DNA of 64,000 nucleotides, from assembly GCA_029862165.1 (NCBI GenBank), contig JAOTXU010000012.1, forward strand, positions 1 through 64,000. The letters are read 5' to 3'. Both the position numbers and the translations under genes were made by a program. Under the pieces are notes generated by a model. It saw only the letters and a list, made by a program, of their open reading frames with translations. It was not told where the DNA came from and made no database searches. Shown here piece by piece: positions 9,491 to 18,419 of this stretch. The stretch's first letter is position 1. Each line of letters begins with the position of its first letter. The stretch is from Gammaproteobacteria bacterium. Lineage in GTDB: Bacteria; Pseudomonadota; Gammaproteobacteria; Steroidobacterales; JABDKV01.

Positions 9491-11176
9491 TTAGGCGGGC
9501 ACGATCTTGGGATAAACCGGATCCCAGATTGACGCCGCTACGGCGTCATGCACCCTGGCCGGATCGACATCGGCGAGGCCATCGCGGACGGCTTCTTTGC
9601 CGACTTCTTCTGCAATGGTCAGGGTGATGTCGCGTAATCGCGCCAGTCTTGGAAACAGCATACCGCGTTGCAGAGATTCCTCGGGTACCAGGTCGGCCAA
9701 CGTTTCTGCCGCAACGGCGAACATCGTACCTGTGACCTCGCGCGCCCCGACGGCCAGGGCGCCGAGACCCACACCGGGGAAAATAAACACGTTGTTTCCC
9801 TGACCGGTCTCGATCGTGCGGCCTTTATATTCAACCGGCGGAAATGGACTACCGGTCGCGACCAGGGCCTGGCCATCGGTCCAGGCAATGAGATCTTCCG
9901 GACAGGCTTCGGATTTGCTGTTTGGATTGGAGAACGGAAAAATAATGGGTCTGGCGGCGTGTTTGGCCATCGCCCGAACCAGTTGTTCGTTAAATGTATT
10001 CGGGTGACCTGTAGTTCCGATCAATACGTTGGGCTTGAATTTTTCGACAACCGTCTGCAAGTCGTGTTTTTCGGCCAACCCGAACTCGTTCAAGGCGTCA
10101 TTACCCCAGACGAATTCGCGTTTGTATTCGTCGGTAACACTGAATTTCCGGTCTTCTGTTAACAGGCCGCGGCTGTCCGTAATGGCCACGTGTTTCGTCA
10201 ACTGTTCTTCAGTCACTCCCTTGCGACGTAGCAAGTGACGGATCTGGCTGCCAATACCAGTGCCCGCGGCACCGGCTCCAACTATCACAACACGCAGGTC
10301 ACTGGGAATGTCGATACCGGCAGCACGCGACCCGGCCAGTACGCCGGACAGGCCGACCGCACCGGTCCCCTGGATGTCGTCATTGAACGACAGTATCTCT
10401 TGGCGGTAGCGTTGGAGCAGGTTAAGCGCATTAGCCTTTTTGAAGTCTTCCCACTGTAGCAGCGCGCCGGGGAAACAACGTTTTACCGCTTGCACGAATT
10501 CGTCGACTAATGCGTCGTAACGCTCGCCCCGCAGCCGCGGATGACGCCAGCCCAAATATAGCGGGTCGTTTTGCAATTCTTCGTTGTCAGTGCCGACGTC
10601 GAGGCTAATCGGCAAGGTGCGAGCCGGATGAATGCCGGCGGCAACCGTATAAAGGGCCAGCTTGCCAATCGGTATGCACATGCCGCCTGCACCCTGATCA
10701 CCCAGGCCAAGTATGCGTTCGTTATCGGTGGCTACAATCAGTTGGATATCCTGTCCCGGTGCATTGCCGAGAATCTCTTCCATACGTCCCTGGTGGTCGG
10801 GGGTGATCCACAGACCACGACTGTGTCTAAAGATATGGCTATAGCGTTGACACGCATGTCCCACAGTTGGTGTGTAAATGATAGGAGCGAAGTCTTCGAG
10901 ATGCCGGGCCAACAACTCGTAAAATAGGTGCTCATTCCGTTCCTGCAACGCGGAGAGCCCAATGTATTGCTCCAACGGCTCTTTCTTCTTCAGCAGATTT
11001 TGACGGACACGGGTCACTTGTTCGGCCATCGTACTGACATAGTCGGGCAGCAATCCTTCGAGCCCGAGGCTCTTTCTTTCCTCGCGGTCAAAAGCGCTAC
11101 TCTTGTTCAGGAACGGCTGAATGAGCAAATCGTTACCACGAAGTGACGTAGTCAGAGTTTCTGTGCGTGCATTCAT
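9491..11176 (-). CDS. maeA: NAD-dependent malic enzyme
   Basis: Oxidative decarboxylation of L-malate to pyruvate with NAD+ (SfcA/MaeA class) in the cytoplasm, linking the TCA cycle to pyruvate. The 561 residues match the family length (565 in E. coli). Visible signatures are YTPTVG at 101-106, the malate-binding region around GDQGAGGMCIPIGK, NDDIQGTG near 262-270, and the dinucleotide fold VGAGAAGTGIG near 300. The start is supported by GGGAG seven bases upstream of the ATG. It is monocistronic, with a 438-base gap upstream. In an organism degrading aromatics to acetyl-CoA and succinyl-CoA, it would help return C4 carbon to pyruvate (inference). Confidence 0.92.
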   Translation of the reverse strand: MNARTETLTTSLRGNDLLIQPFLNKSSAFDREERKSLGLEGLLPDYVSTMAEQVTRVRQNLLKKKEPLEQYIGLSALQERNEHLFYELLARHLEDFAPIIYTPTVGHACQRYSHIFRHSRGLWITPDHQGRMEEILGNAPGQDIQLIVATDNERILGLGDQGAGGMCIPIGKLALYTVAAGIHPARTLPISLDVGTDNEELQNDPLYLGWRHPRLRGERYDALVDEFVQAVKRCFPGALLQWEDFKKANALNLLQRYRQEILSFNDDIQGTGAVGLSGVLAGSRAAGIDIPSDLRVVIVGAGAAGTGIGSQIRHLLRRKGVTEEQLTKHVAITDSRGLLTEDRKFSVTDEYKREFVWGNDALNEFGLAEKHDLQTVVEKFKPNVLIGTTGHPNTFNEQLVRAMAKHAARPIIFPFSNPNSKSEACPEDLIAWTDGQALVATGSPFPPVEYKGRTIETGQGNNVFIFPGVGLGALAVGAREVTGTMFAVAAETLADLVPEESLQRGMLFPRLARLRDITLTIAEEVGKEAVRDGLADVDPARVHDAVAASIWDPVYPKIVPA

Positions 11177-11545
11177 CGAGTGTCTCCCTTTCCCCGTAGC
11201 CTACTGTGTTTCTCGTTGGTCGCGAGGGTTTTGTTTGCAGGTGTCGTGCTTAGCTATCGAAATGCAGAAGCGGTGCGCGTCCGGAAAATACGGGCTCCAG
11301 AGGTCTTACGCTTTCGAATCAGCCTATACGGAGGATAGGAGATTTTTGCGGCGCCGGTAGCTCATTGAAAAACAAAGATATTAGACCAATCTTTACGGGC
11401 GGCGACGCGGTCTCCCAGCGCCAGGCGGCGTCTATTGCGTGGCAGTGGTGTTGTCGGCATGCGGTCGGCGGTCGCCGTCCTGGGGCATAGATTCTGGAAT
11501 TTGCTGATTTTCGACGCGATTTCCCTGCTTGCGAAAGTGCCAAAG

Positions 11546-11561
11546 TGTGACTTACGTCAAA
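11546..11561 (+). promoter_or_regulatory. Candidate CRP/FNR-family binding site upstream of the PAS-GGDEF gene
   Basis: TGTGA-CTTACG-TCAAA matches the CRP consensus TGTGA-N6-TCACA at nine of ten specified bases. It lies 54 bases upstream of the ATG at 11616. The downstream -10 region is weak, so regulation is only suggested. Confidence 0.35.
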
Positions 11562-11563
11562 TA

Positions 11564-11580
11564 ATGCTGCGAGGCAGCAT
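11564..11580. repeat. Perfect 7-bp hairpin in the leader of the PAS-GGDEF gene
   Basis: ATGCTGC-GAG-GCAGCAT is a perfect inverted repeat with a 3-base loop, 35 bases upstream of the start codon and adjacent to the CRP-like site. It could be an operator or a leader hairpin. No T run follows. Confidence 0.45.
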
Positions 11581-11615
11581 GATACCTAGGTTAAGAAACC
11601 CCGCTTGAGCGAGTC

Positions 11616-12677
11616 ATGAAATTGCTCAGAATGAAGCCAGCGCCGATATCGGCCGAGGAGGCCAGCGCAAAGCTCGAGGCAGTCCTCGATACTGCGGTCG
11701 ACGCCATTATTACAACGGATGCCTGGGGCACGATCGAGTCCTTCAATCGCGCAGCTGTTGCGATGTTCGGTTACGAGGCGCACGAGGCGATTGGCCGCAA
11801 CGTCTCAATACTTGTGCCCGAACCACACGGTTCTCGCCACGACCAGTACATGCGTGCCTATGTGGACACAGGAAATGCGCAGGTTCTCGGTCGAAGACGG
11901 GAAATCAACGCACAGCGCCGCGATGGCAGCGAGTTTCCCATTGAACTGGCTCTCAGCGCTGCCGATGTAGGCGGTCGGCGAATCTTCACCGGCATAATCT
12001 CCGACATTTCGCGTCGCTCGTCGGCAGAAGCCGAGCTCTCGCATTACCGCGGACATCTGGAGCAAATGGTTGCTGATCGTACTGCCGCACTTGAAAACAC
12101 GCAGGAAGCGTTACGGAGTGCTAACGCAAAGCTCAAGCAAATGGTACGGATCGATGAGTTGACTGGCATCGGAAACCGCCGTGCATTCGATGAACGCCTG
12201 GCGATCGAATGGCGCCGGCAGCAACGCAATGGCAATCCGCTGTCGATAGTTATCTGCGATGTCGATATGTTCAAGCTTTATAACGATCATTACGGGCATC
12301 CAGCCGGTGATGTGTGTCTACGGCGAATCGCTACTGTTTTTGGTGAGTGTTTTCAGCGCGCAGCAGAATTCGCTGCGCGTTACGGCGGAGAAGAATTCGC
12401 CGCGATTTTGTCGAATACGGATTTACAGGCTGCGAATGAGCGCGCGGAAATTTTGCGCAAAAATGTTCATAATTCCGCAATCGAACACGATGGCTTGGAA
12501 GCTGGCAGTTACGTGACGATTAGCGTCGGCGTTGCGAGTCAGGTGCCGGCGCGATCTGTGGACCCGATTACACTTGTAGAGGCAGCCGATGCGGCGCTGT
12601 ACCGCGCCAAACAGAGTGGCCGCAATTGTGTCAAAGTTGCCCGAGAAAGCATTTTAGCGGTTAGCGAGATCGCGTAA
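11616..12677 (+). CDS. FixL-like heme-PAS diguanylate cyclase
   Basis: A soluble 353-residue signalling enzyme with a PAS domain (about 20-135), a coiled-coil linker (135-175) and a GGDEF domain (about 177-345) that would make cyclic di-GMP from two GTP. GGEEF at 257-261 is an active-site variant used by functional cyclases. The PAS domain closely resembles the O2-sensing heme PAS of rhizobial FixL. SRHDQY places His75 where FixL has its proximal heme ligand, and Arg95, 20 residues later, matches the FixL distal regulatory arginine (His200 and Arg220, also 20 apart). The product-inhibition site RxxD is RxxE here (Arg248, Glu251). No signal peptide or membrane segments. Heme binding is inferred from these residues. 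The GGDEF call is firm. Confidence 0.88.
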   Translation: MKLLRMKPAPISAEEASAKLEAVLDTAVDAIITTDAWGTIESFNRAAVAMFGYEAHEAIGRNVSILVPEPHGSRHDQYMRAYVDTGNAQVLGRRREINAQRRDGSEFPIELALSAADVGGRRIFTGIISDISRRSSAEAELSHYRGHLEQMVADRTAALENTQEALRSANAKLKQMVRIDELTGIGNRRAFDERLAIEWRRQQRNGNPLSIVICDVDMFKLYNDHYGHPAGDVCLRRIATVFGECFQRAAEFAARYGGEEFAAILSNTDLQAANERAEILRKNVHNSAIEHDGLEAGSYVTISVGVASQVPARSVDPITLVEAADAALYRAKQSGRNCVKVARESILAVSEIA

Positions 12678-12709
12678 GCGTCTTCCTTTGAGAGAGACTC
12701 TCATTTAAT

Positions 12710-14500
12710 TCAGGCTGACTCTGGTGTCTGCACGAGCTGTGCCTCAGCGCGTTTCGCGAACTCCTTCAGCTTGTTTATCTGTTTATCGTCGAAATGTCGC
12801 GGGCGGATATCAATGAGGCATAGAGTGCCCATGATATGTCCATCTGGCAGTCTTAGCGGACAACCGGCATAGAAGCGAACACGTGACTCCCCGGTTACCA
12901 TCGGATTGTCTGCGAATCGGGAATCCAGAAAAGCATCCGGAACTATAAGGACGTTATTTTCCACGATAGCATGTGCGCAAAATGCGACGTCACGCGGTGC
13001 TTCTTTGATATCAGTTCCAATGCAGGACTTGAACCACTGCCGGTCGTGATCAATAAGACTGACAAGGGCCACAGGAACATCGAATTCGTCTGCTGCCTCG
13101 CGGGTTATACGATCAAACCGTTCTTCTGGCTCAGTATCCAGAATCGCCAATTCCTTGAGTGCCGCGAGGCGCGTATCTTCGTTTTCCGGCATCTTGGCTC
13201 GCACCCAGCGACAAGTCGTGCGAAGAACCCATGCTTTTAGTCGTGTGCGAGCGTATCCAACTGAAAAAGGTCGGACGATTCGTTCGATCTTGAAATCAAG
13301 CTTGTCGGCCGCAGAATGCTGCCCATCCGTAATAATTACTATCGGAGCCTGCAGTTGAAGCTCCCTTGCCTTGCGACACAGCATCAGTGCGTGATCAACC
13401 GAGTTTTGCTCGTCCACCATGACCAGCGATGGTCGCTCTGTTTCAAGCATCTTTAGTGCGGTATCAAGGTCTGCGGATGGAAGCAGACGCACATTCTCAG
13501 CTGCAGCAGCCGCCGCTACGATGTCGACTGTGGCCGAATCCGTGGGCCCCAGTAATATTGAGTAATCGGCAAGAGCTGATTTGATGTTGGTGCTGGCGGA
13601 GGGCTCTGACGCGCGGCGTGGAGTGGCTTTGTGGCTAGTGGGCCTCAATTCGATTTTTTGACCCTCAGCGGCGCCAAAAACCTGTAATGGCTGGCCGGAT
13701 GAACTCACCTTATTTCTCACGGTGCTGATGATTTTGTCGACGGCGTCATCATCTCGTGTGGGATCATGGTGTGTTAACGCCAGCTGCTTTACTCCTGCAG
13801 CACAACAAACGTCGACCGCATAGTCTGCGGTGCTATGACCCCAACCGACTTTGGTAGGGTATTCTTCTTCGGTGTATTGCGCATCGTGAATGACAAGATC
13901 CGCATCACGCAAAAAATCGACATGCAGGAGATCTTGCGCACCCAGCTCGACTGAATCCGGCTCGCGCGGGAAGGGCTCATGATCGCATGAGTAAACTACC
14001 GAGTGTCCGTCGGTTTCAAGCCGGTAGCCCAGCGTTAGAGCCGGGTGATGTAGATACTGCGTGGTGATTGTGATGTCGCCGATTTCGAATGTGCCCTCGA
14101 CGAGATCGTGGTATCTGATTTTTGCTCCGAGCGCTTCGAGTGTTACAGGAAAATAAGTGGACTGCATCTGCCCGGCCAGTGTGTCTCTAATAGTTTGGCC
14201 AAGGTTATTCGGCGCATAAATATCCCACTCATTATCAGGCACGAATAAAGGCGTAAAAAACGGGATGCCCTGGATGTGGTCCCAATGGGTGTGACTGATT
14301 AGTAAGTGACCGCGTACCGGCTGCACTGGCCCGGCTGCTAACGCACGGCCGAGGCCATGGGCTCCGGTTCCGCAATCGATAACTACCAGCGTCCCGGAAT
14401 CCGAGCGCAACTCGATACACGATGTGTTTCCGCCGTAGCGGATGGTGTCGGGCCCCGGTTTTGGCAATGAGCCCCGTGTGCCCCAAAAGCGAATCAGCAT
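12710..14500 (-). CDS. Metallo-beta-lactamase-fold hydrolase fused to a pseudo-receiver and a GAF domain
   Basis: A 596-residue cytoplasmic three-domain protein. Residues 1-285 are an MBL-fold hydrolase of the type opening FWGTRGSLP, with metal motif HTHWDH at 70-75 and further ligands in SCDHEP, HDAQYTEEEY and THHDP. Relatives are predicted phosphodiesterases or tRNase Z-like hydrolases. Residues about 311-425 form a receiver-like domain with Asp363 at the phosphoacceptor position and Thr391, but the acidic pair after strand 1 is missing (LLGPTDS) and the conserved Lys is Arg410, so phosphorylation is doubtful. Residues 440-590 are a GAF domain beginning RLAALKELAILDT. It ends 33 bases from the convergent diguanylate cyclase gene. 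A nucleotide second-messenger role is plausible but unproven. Confidence 0.82.
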   Translation of the reverse strand: MLIRFWGTRGSLPKPGPDTIRYGGNTSCIELRSDSGTLVVIDCGTGAHGLGRALAAGPVQPVRGHLLISHTHWDHIQGIPFFTPLFVPDNEWDIYAPNNLGQTIRDTLAGQMQSTYFPVTLEALGAKIRYHDLVEGTFEIGDITITTQYLHHPALTLGYRLETDGHSVVYSCDHEPFPREPDSVELGAQDLLHVDFLRDADLVIHDAQYTEEEYPTKVGWGHSTADYAVDVCCAAGVKQLALTHHDPTRDDDAVDKIISTVRNKVSSSGQPLQVFGAAEGQKIELRPTSHKATPRRASEPSASTNIKSALADYSILLGPTDSATVDIVAAAAAAENVRLLPSADLDTALKMLETERPSLVMVDEQNSVDHALMLCRKARELQLQAPIVIITDGQHSAADKLDFKIERIVRPFSVGYARTRLKAWVLRTTCRWVRAKMPENEDTRLAALKELAILDTEPEERFDRITREAADEFDVPVALVSLIDHDRQWFKSCIGTDIKEAPRDVAFCAHAIVENNVLIVPDAFLDSRFADNPMVTGESRVRFYAGCPLRLPDGHIMGTLCLIDIRPRHFDDKQINKLKEFAKRAEAQLVQTPESA

Positions 14501-14600
14501 GATTGTTTGATCCCGCGTCGGTCCTTCTAGCTGTAGTAATTGTAGACCACACTCGGCGGCGCATCATCCCTGTGTCTTAAGGTAGACCTGATAAGGCAGA

Positions 14601-14978
14601 TCAGGATGATGGCCGCTGCAGCGCGGCTCCAGCCAGCGCCAACCAGCCTGCAACAAGGCAGAGTCCGCCAATCGGCGTGATTGCGCCAAGCCAGCGTGCG
14701 CCTGTGAGGGTCATCAGATAAAGGCTACCGGAGAATACGAAGATCCCAACAAGGAACAACCAACCGGATGCATTGGGCCAGCGGCCGGGCCAACGCTCTT
14801 TGGCCTTTGCTACGGCAATCAACGCCAGTGCGTGATACATTTGATAGCGCACACCGATTTCAAAAACGCCCAGCAGCTCTTCGTTGACACGGGTCTGCAG
14901 GCCATGCGCGCCAAAGGCGCCAAGCATCACACCAATCGCTCCCACGATGGCGCCGACGGCAAACCAGTTAAGAGTCAT
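14601..14978 (-). CDS. ygdD: DUF423/YgdD-type inner-membrane protein
   Basis: A small inner-membrane protein of 125 residues with four hydrophobic helices. The N-terminal pattern GAIGVMLGAFGAHGL and the central RYQMYHALALI are hallmarks of the DUF423 family (E. coli YgdD). Function is not established in the family. The start is well supported by AAGGGAGG five bases upstream of the ATG. It lies downstream of apbE? No: on the minus strand it follows the MBL fusion's upstream side, 100 bases before that gene begins and 38 bases after the apbE stop codon, so it may be co-transcribed with apbE. Confidence 0.85.
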   Translation of the reverse strand: MTLNWFAVGAIVGAIGVMLGAFGAHGLQTRVNEELLGVFEIGVRYQMYHALALIAVAKAKERWPGRWPNASGWLFLVGIFVFSGSLYLMTLTGARWLGAITPIGGLCLVAGWLALAGAALQRPSS

Positions 14979-15016
14979 CGATGCCTCCCTTACTCTGGTT
15001 GCGATTTGAGAAAGAG

Positions 15017-16063
15017 TTAGTCGGCATCGCCTAAATACTGTTGCAAAGTGGAGCTCATTGTAAGTTTGTATGTATCAGCTTTTCGCTCGATGAATAACGC
15101 AGCAATCTCTTCGCGTTCAGCAAGTTCCGCGCCAGCTCGTGGCCCCAGGACGAGTAAAGCGGTCGCCAACCCATCCGCTCGCATGACGCTATCGGCCAAC
15201 ACCGAAACCGATGCAAGGCTATGCGTGACCGGTTCCCCAGTATTTGGATCAATCGTATGTGAGTACCGTTTGCCATCTTCTTCAAAAAAATTTCGATAGT
15301 CACCAGAAGTCGCCATACCCAGATTGCGTAACGGTAATATCTGTTCGATTTGTGGAGAGTCGGCGTCCGGGCGCTCCACGCCGATGCGCCAGGGTTCGTC
15401 TTGAGGGTTGTTGCCCATCGCGCGCAGCTCACCGCCGATCTCTACCAGATAGTTTTTGCTTCCGTTCTCATCAAGGAGCGCAGAAATCCGGTCCACGGCA
15501 TAGCCTTTCGCAATCGCAGACAAATCGATGGACAGTTTGGCCACTTTTTTGCGCATCGCAGGTGGACTCAGCCTGACTTCGAGGTTTTCGTAACCGGTTT
15601 GGGCACGGGCGCTTCTGATCTCGGCGGTTGGCGGCCTCTGGGTTCTGGCCCCGGTCGGACCAAAACCCCATAGATTGACCAGTGGGCTGACGGTGATGTC
15701 AAACGCCCCGTTACTAAGCTGACTGATGACCAGGGCCTCGCGGAGCACGGCTGCCACAGGCGGCGAGATGGGGAACCAATCGGTACTAATCTGGCGATTG
15801 AACTTCATCACTTCCGAGTCCTCCTTGTACGTAGACATTGCCTGGTCTACCTCGTCGAGTGTCGCTATGATCCGTCGCTCCAGTGCCCCGTGCGACAGGT
15901 CTCTACGCAGATCCGTGATTTGTACGGTCCAAACCGTGCCCATCGCCGAACCGCTAAATGACACCAGCCCATTTTTTGGGGCACCACACGCAAGTAATGT
16001 GCAGCAGGCAGCCGCAAAGAGAAAACTTCCTTTAGGCACGAACACCCCTGTCCAACGATGCAT
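15017..16063 (-). CDS. apbE: FAD:protein FMN transferase (ApbE), lipoprotein
   Basis: ApbE transfers FMN from FAD to threonine of target flavoproteins (for example Nqr/Rnf subunits) on the periplasmic side. Family motifs are clear: GSAMGTVW near the start, DITVSPLVNLWGFGP, DLSAIAKGYAVD, VEIGGE, and the Mg-binding end HTIDPNTGEPV...ADSVMRADGLATA. The N-terminus is a lipoprotein signal ending LLAC. ATG 16063 gives a 26-residue signal peptide. A GTG at 16039 (MPKGSFLFAA) has a better ribosome-binding site (AGGGG, five bases away) and may be the true start. Upstream in-frame codons to 16228 encode an unlikely leader. No Nqr or Rnf genes are nearby, so the target is elsewhere. Confidence 0.9.
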   Translation of the reverse strand: MHRWTGVFVPKGSFLFAAACCTLLACGAPKNGLVSFSGSAMGTVWTVQITDLRRDLSHGALERRIIATLDEVDQAMSTYKEDSEVMKFNRQISTDWFPISPPVAAVLREALVISQLSNGAFDITVSPLVNLWGFGPTGARTQRPPTAEIRSARAQTGYENLEVRLSPPAMRKKVAKLSIDLSAIAKGYAVDRISALLDENGSKNYLVEIGGELRAMGNNPQDEPWRIGVERPDADSPQIEQILPLRNLGMATSGDYRNFFEEDGKRYSHTIDPNTGEPVTHSLASVSVLADSVMRADGLATALLVLGPRAGAELAEREEIAALFIERKADTYKLTMSSTLQQYLGDAD

Positions 16064-16273
16064 TACCGGCGATTGCGTTCGTCTACTTATTCTCGGGCAT
16101 GCGACTGGATAGCGCAAGGACTGTAGCTTGGTCTGGTTGGCCTCGCCGCGTTGCATTGTGCATTTCCCAACTCTTGAAAATTGAGCCGACTCGCTTGCTT
16201 GTCGTCCACGAGCCGAAACTACGAACAAGTCGTGCAGGCAAAATCTTTCTCGCTGCTAATTACCGACGTCTCG

Positions 16274-17350
16274 CTAGCGTGATGAGCGTACTCTGATGAG
16301 TTTGCCGGGCGTGCCATCAGTAAGGATGTAGAGCTGATCGTGCGGACCGGTGCGCACATCTCTGATGCGGGCATCGAGTTCACCGAACAGGGCCTCTTCA
16401 GCCACGACCCGGCCGTCTTTTAGCTCCAGGCGTCGCACTTCGCGATCGAGCAGGGCACCAACAAACAGATCACCAGTCCACTGCGGGAACTCAGCGCCTT
16501 CATAAATGGCCAAACCCGACGGCGCAATCGAGGGTGTCCAATAGTGCTCGGGTTGTGCCATGCCTTTCCATTCTGTAAAAGGCGATATCAGTGCGCCGTT
16601 GTAGTCGACACCGTACGTAATGGCTGGCCAGCCGTAGTTTATACCACGCCTAATGATGTTGACTTCATCCCCGCCACGCGGGCCATGATCGTGCTGGTAA
16701 ACCGTGCCTGATCGACTGAGTGCGAGACCTTGTGCGTTTCTGTGGCCATAGCTCCAGACGTAAGGCGATTTTGGAAAGGGATTGCCTTTGGCTGGTGTGC
16801 CGTCATCGGTGATACGAATAATTTTTCCCAAATGGCTTTCGATGTCCTGCGCAGCCTCGCGATAATCGAATCCATCGCCAGTGGTCAGTAGCAGTGTTCC
16901 ATCAGGCAGGAAAATCATGCGGCCGCCATAGTGTACCGGCGTGCCTTTAGTCGGTGCTACGCGGTAAATAACGTCGAGATCCTGCAGCGTGTCATTCACG
17001 AGTCTTGCTCTTGCTATCGTAGTTGCATTTTTTTTGGGTGTGCCCGCCGCATAGGACAAGTAGACCAGACCGTTGTCCTGGAAACCGGGATGCAGTAGGA
17101 CATCGAATAACCCACCCTGGCCCGCATAGTAAACGTCAGGTACGCCTTTGATGACGGCTTCGACCTCGCCCGCAATACTGAGCCGCTTGAGTCGTCCTGC
17201 CAGTTCGGTCACCAGAAACTCGCCGTCTGGCAGAAACGCAAGGCACCAGGGCGACGCCAGATCATCCGCCATCGTTTCCAATTGATATTGCTGTGCCACG
17301 CTGGTCGTGGATAAGCACAGTATGGATAGGCTAAAGATGAGTCGCTTCAC
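16274..17350 (-). CDS. PQQ-dependent aldose sugar dehydrogenase (YliI-like), periplasmic
   Basis: A soluble six-bladed beta-propeller quinoprotein of the YliI/Asd type, which oxidises aldose sugars at C1 using PQQ and passes electrons to a periplasmic acceptor. The signal peptide ends at about residue 19 (SVAQ). Signatures include LASPWCLAFLPDG at the start of the propeller, the catalytic-His region VHYGGRMIFLPDG, GHRNAQGLAL, HGPRGGDEVN and NYGWPAITYG, all typical of the glucose/sorbosone dehydrogenase family. The 358 residues fit YliI (371). GGAG seven bases upstream of the ATG supports the start. No PQQ biosynthesis genes are in the window, so cofactor supply is unknown. Confidence 0.88.
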   Translation of the reverse strand: MKRLIFSLSILCLSTTSVAQQYQLETMADDLASPWCLAFLPDGEFLVTELAGRLKRLSIAGEVEAVIKGVPDVYYAGQGGLFDVLLHPGFQDNGLVYLSYAAGTPKKNATTIARARLVNDTLQDLDVIYRVAPTKGTPVHYGGRMIFLPDGTLLLTTGDGFDYREAAQDIESHLGKIIRITDDGTPAKGNPFPKSPYVWSYGHRNAQGLALSRSGTVYQHDHGPRGGDEVNIIRRGINYGWPAITYGVDYNGALISPFTEWKGMAQPEHYWTPSIAPSGLAIYEGAEFPQWTGDLFVGALLDREVRRLELKDGRVVAEEALFGELDARIRDVRTGPHDQLYILTDGTPGKLIRVRSSR

Positions 17351-17398
17351 CGAGTTTCTCCTGCTAGCCTATCGATACCGGAGTGACGTGAGTAGGCC

Positions 17399-17851
17399 AT
17401 GATGCGAAGAGTAGCAGCCTTTTTGCTCGCGCTGCTTGTTACCTATGTCCTTGCCGCTACGGCCGCGACCCAGTCGGTGCTGGCGCGGTTGGGTGAAATG
17501 GGCATCGTCGTGACCTTTGACCACCGTATGGGTGCGATCGTTCACGATCTGTTCGGTATGCTCAGCAGTTTTCTGCCGCTACTGGGCGTTGGTCTGCTCA
17601 TAGCCTTTTTGTTTACGGCACGAGTGGACCGCTGGGTGCCTGGTTGGCGGACGCCGCTTTATGTGCTTGCCGGCGCGGCCGCAGTCATCACAGTTCACGT
17701 AAGTCTGAAGATCGCATTTGATATCACACCGGTTGCGGCAGCGCGTAGCGCAGGCGGATTGCTGATACAAGCTCTGGCGGGTGCGGTCGGCGGCTATGTT
17801 TTTGCCATGAGCGGCCGGCCTGCATCGCGACCCACGGAAAATCATGTCTGA
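17399..17851 (+). CDS. Small integral membrane protein upstream of pgpA, unknown function
   Basis: I do not recognise a named family. The 150 residues contain an N-terminal hydrophobic helix and three further membrane helices (about 56-75, 86-104 and 122-140) separated by short loops, one with WVPGWRTPLY. A second ATG directly follows the first (17402) and may be the real start. The gene overlaps pgpA by 8 bases on the same strand, so the two are translationally coupled, and a role at the membrane linked to phospholipid metabolism is possible (inference). Confidence 0.75.
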   Translation: MMRRVAAFLLALLVTYVLAATAATQSVLARLGEMGIVVTFDHRMGAIVHDLFGMLSSFLPLLGVGLLIAFLFTARVDRWVPGWRTPLYVLAGAAAVITVHVSLKIAFDITPVAAARSAGGLLIQALAGAVGGYVFAMSGRPASRPTENHV

Positions 17852-18383
17852 CCACAAAAACAGATCGCGTGCATCCTTACAGCCACTGAACTTTCGCACG
17901 CTGGCACTCAGTGTCTGTGGTCTGGGTTTTTTGCGGCCAGCTCCTGGAACATGGGGTAGTGTGCCGCCCGTTGCGATCGTCGCGGTTTTCGTATGGCTGG
18001 GTGTCAGTACGTGGTTGTTAGTCGACGTTGCATTGGTGTTGTTTGTGGCTGCGTCGATCGCTTGCGTGGTTTTTGGTGCTTATGCAGAGAAGCGTTTTGG
18101 CCGCAAGGATGCAGCAGAAGTCGTTGCGGATGAAACAGCCGGAGTGTGTGTGCCGGTCATTGTGGCAGTCCTGGTACTAAGCGATACGCCCGATAGATAT
18201 GTTGGACTAGCTGGGGCTTTCGTGCTTTTCAGATTGTTCGATATCGCCAAGCCATGGCCGATGCGCCGGCTGGAGCAGTTGCCGGCCGGGTGGGGTGTGT
18301 TAGTCGATGATTTAGTGGCAGGTATTTATGCGGCGCTCTTTATTATGGTATTTGCCAGCCTGTGGTTTGGTGCGTATTCGTGA
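17844..18383 (+). CDS. pgpA: Phosphatidylglycerophosphatase A
   Basis: PgpA dephosphorylates phosphatidylglycerophosphate to phosphatidylglycerol at the inner membrane. Diagnostic blocks are present: LRPAPGTWGSVPP near residue 32, the metal-binding VVADETAGV near 94, and FRLFDIAKPWPMRRLE...GWGVLVDDLVAGIYAA toward the C-terminus. The 179 residues with several membrane helices match the E. coli protein (172). It overlaps the preceding membrane-protein gene by 8 bases. The usual neighbour thiL is not here. Confidence 0.93.
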   Translation: MSDHKNRSRASLQPLNFRTLALSVCGLGFLRPAPGTWGSVPPVAIVAVFVWLGVSTWLLVDVALVLFVAASIACVVFGAYAEKRFGRKDAAEVVADETAGVCVPVIVAVLVLSDTPDRYVGLAGAFVLFRLFDIAKPWPMRRLEQLPAGWGVLVDDLVAGIYAALFIMVFASLWFGAYS

Positions 18384-18419
18384 TCCATCTTCGTGGTCTG
18401 ACACATTTGAGTCGAATTT

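Larger units (their letters stand above)
11177..11615. other. Intergenic region between maeA and the PAS-GGDEF gene
   Basis: These 439 bases separate divergent genes. They hold the maeA ribosome-binding site at the left edge, a CRP-like half-match and a short hairpin near the right edge (listed separately). Short reading frames here have biased, low-complexity translations, no ribosome-binding sites and no recognisable domain, so I do not call a gene. Confidence 0.6.

Noticed and set aside
11121-11543. Two short reading frames (plus and minus) in and next to the gap between maeA and the PAS-GGDEF gene.
   Set aside because: Their translations are Arg/Ser/Pro-rich without domains, they overlap each other and maeA, and they lack ribosome-binding sites.
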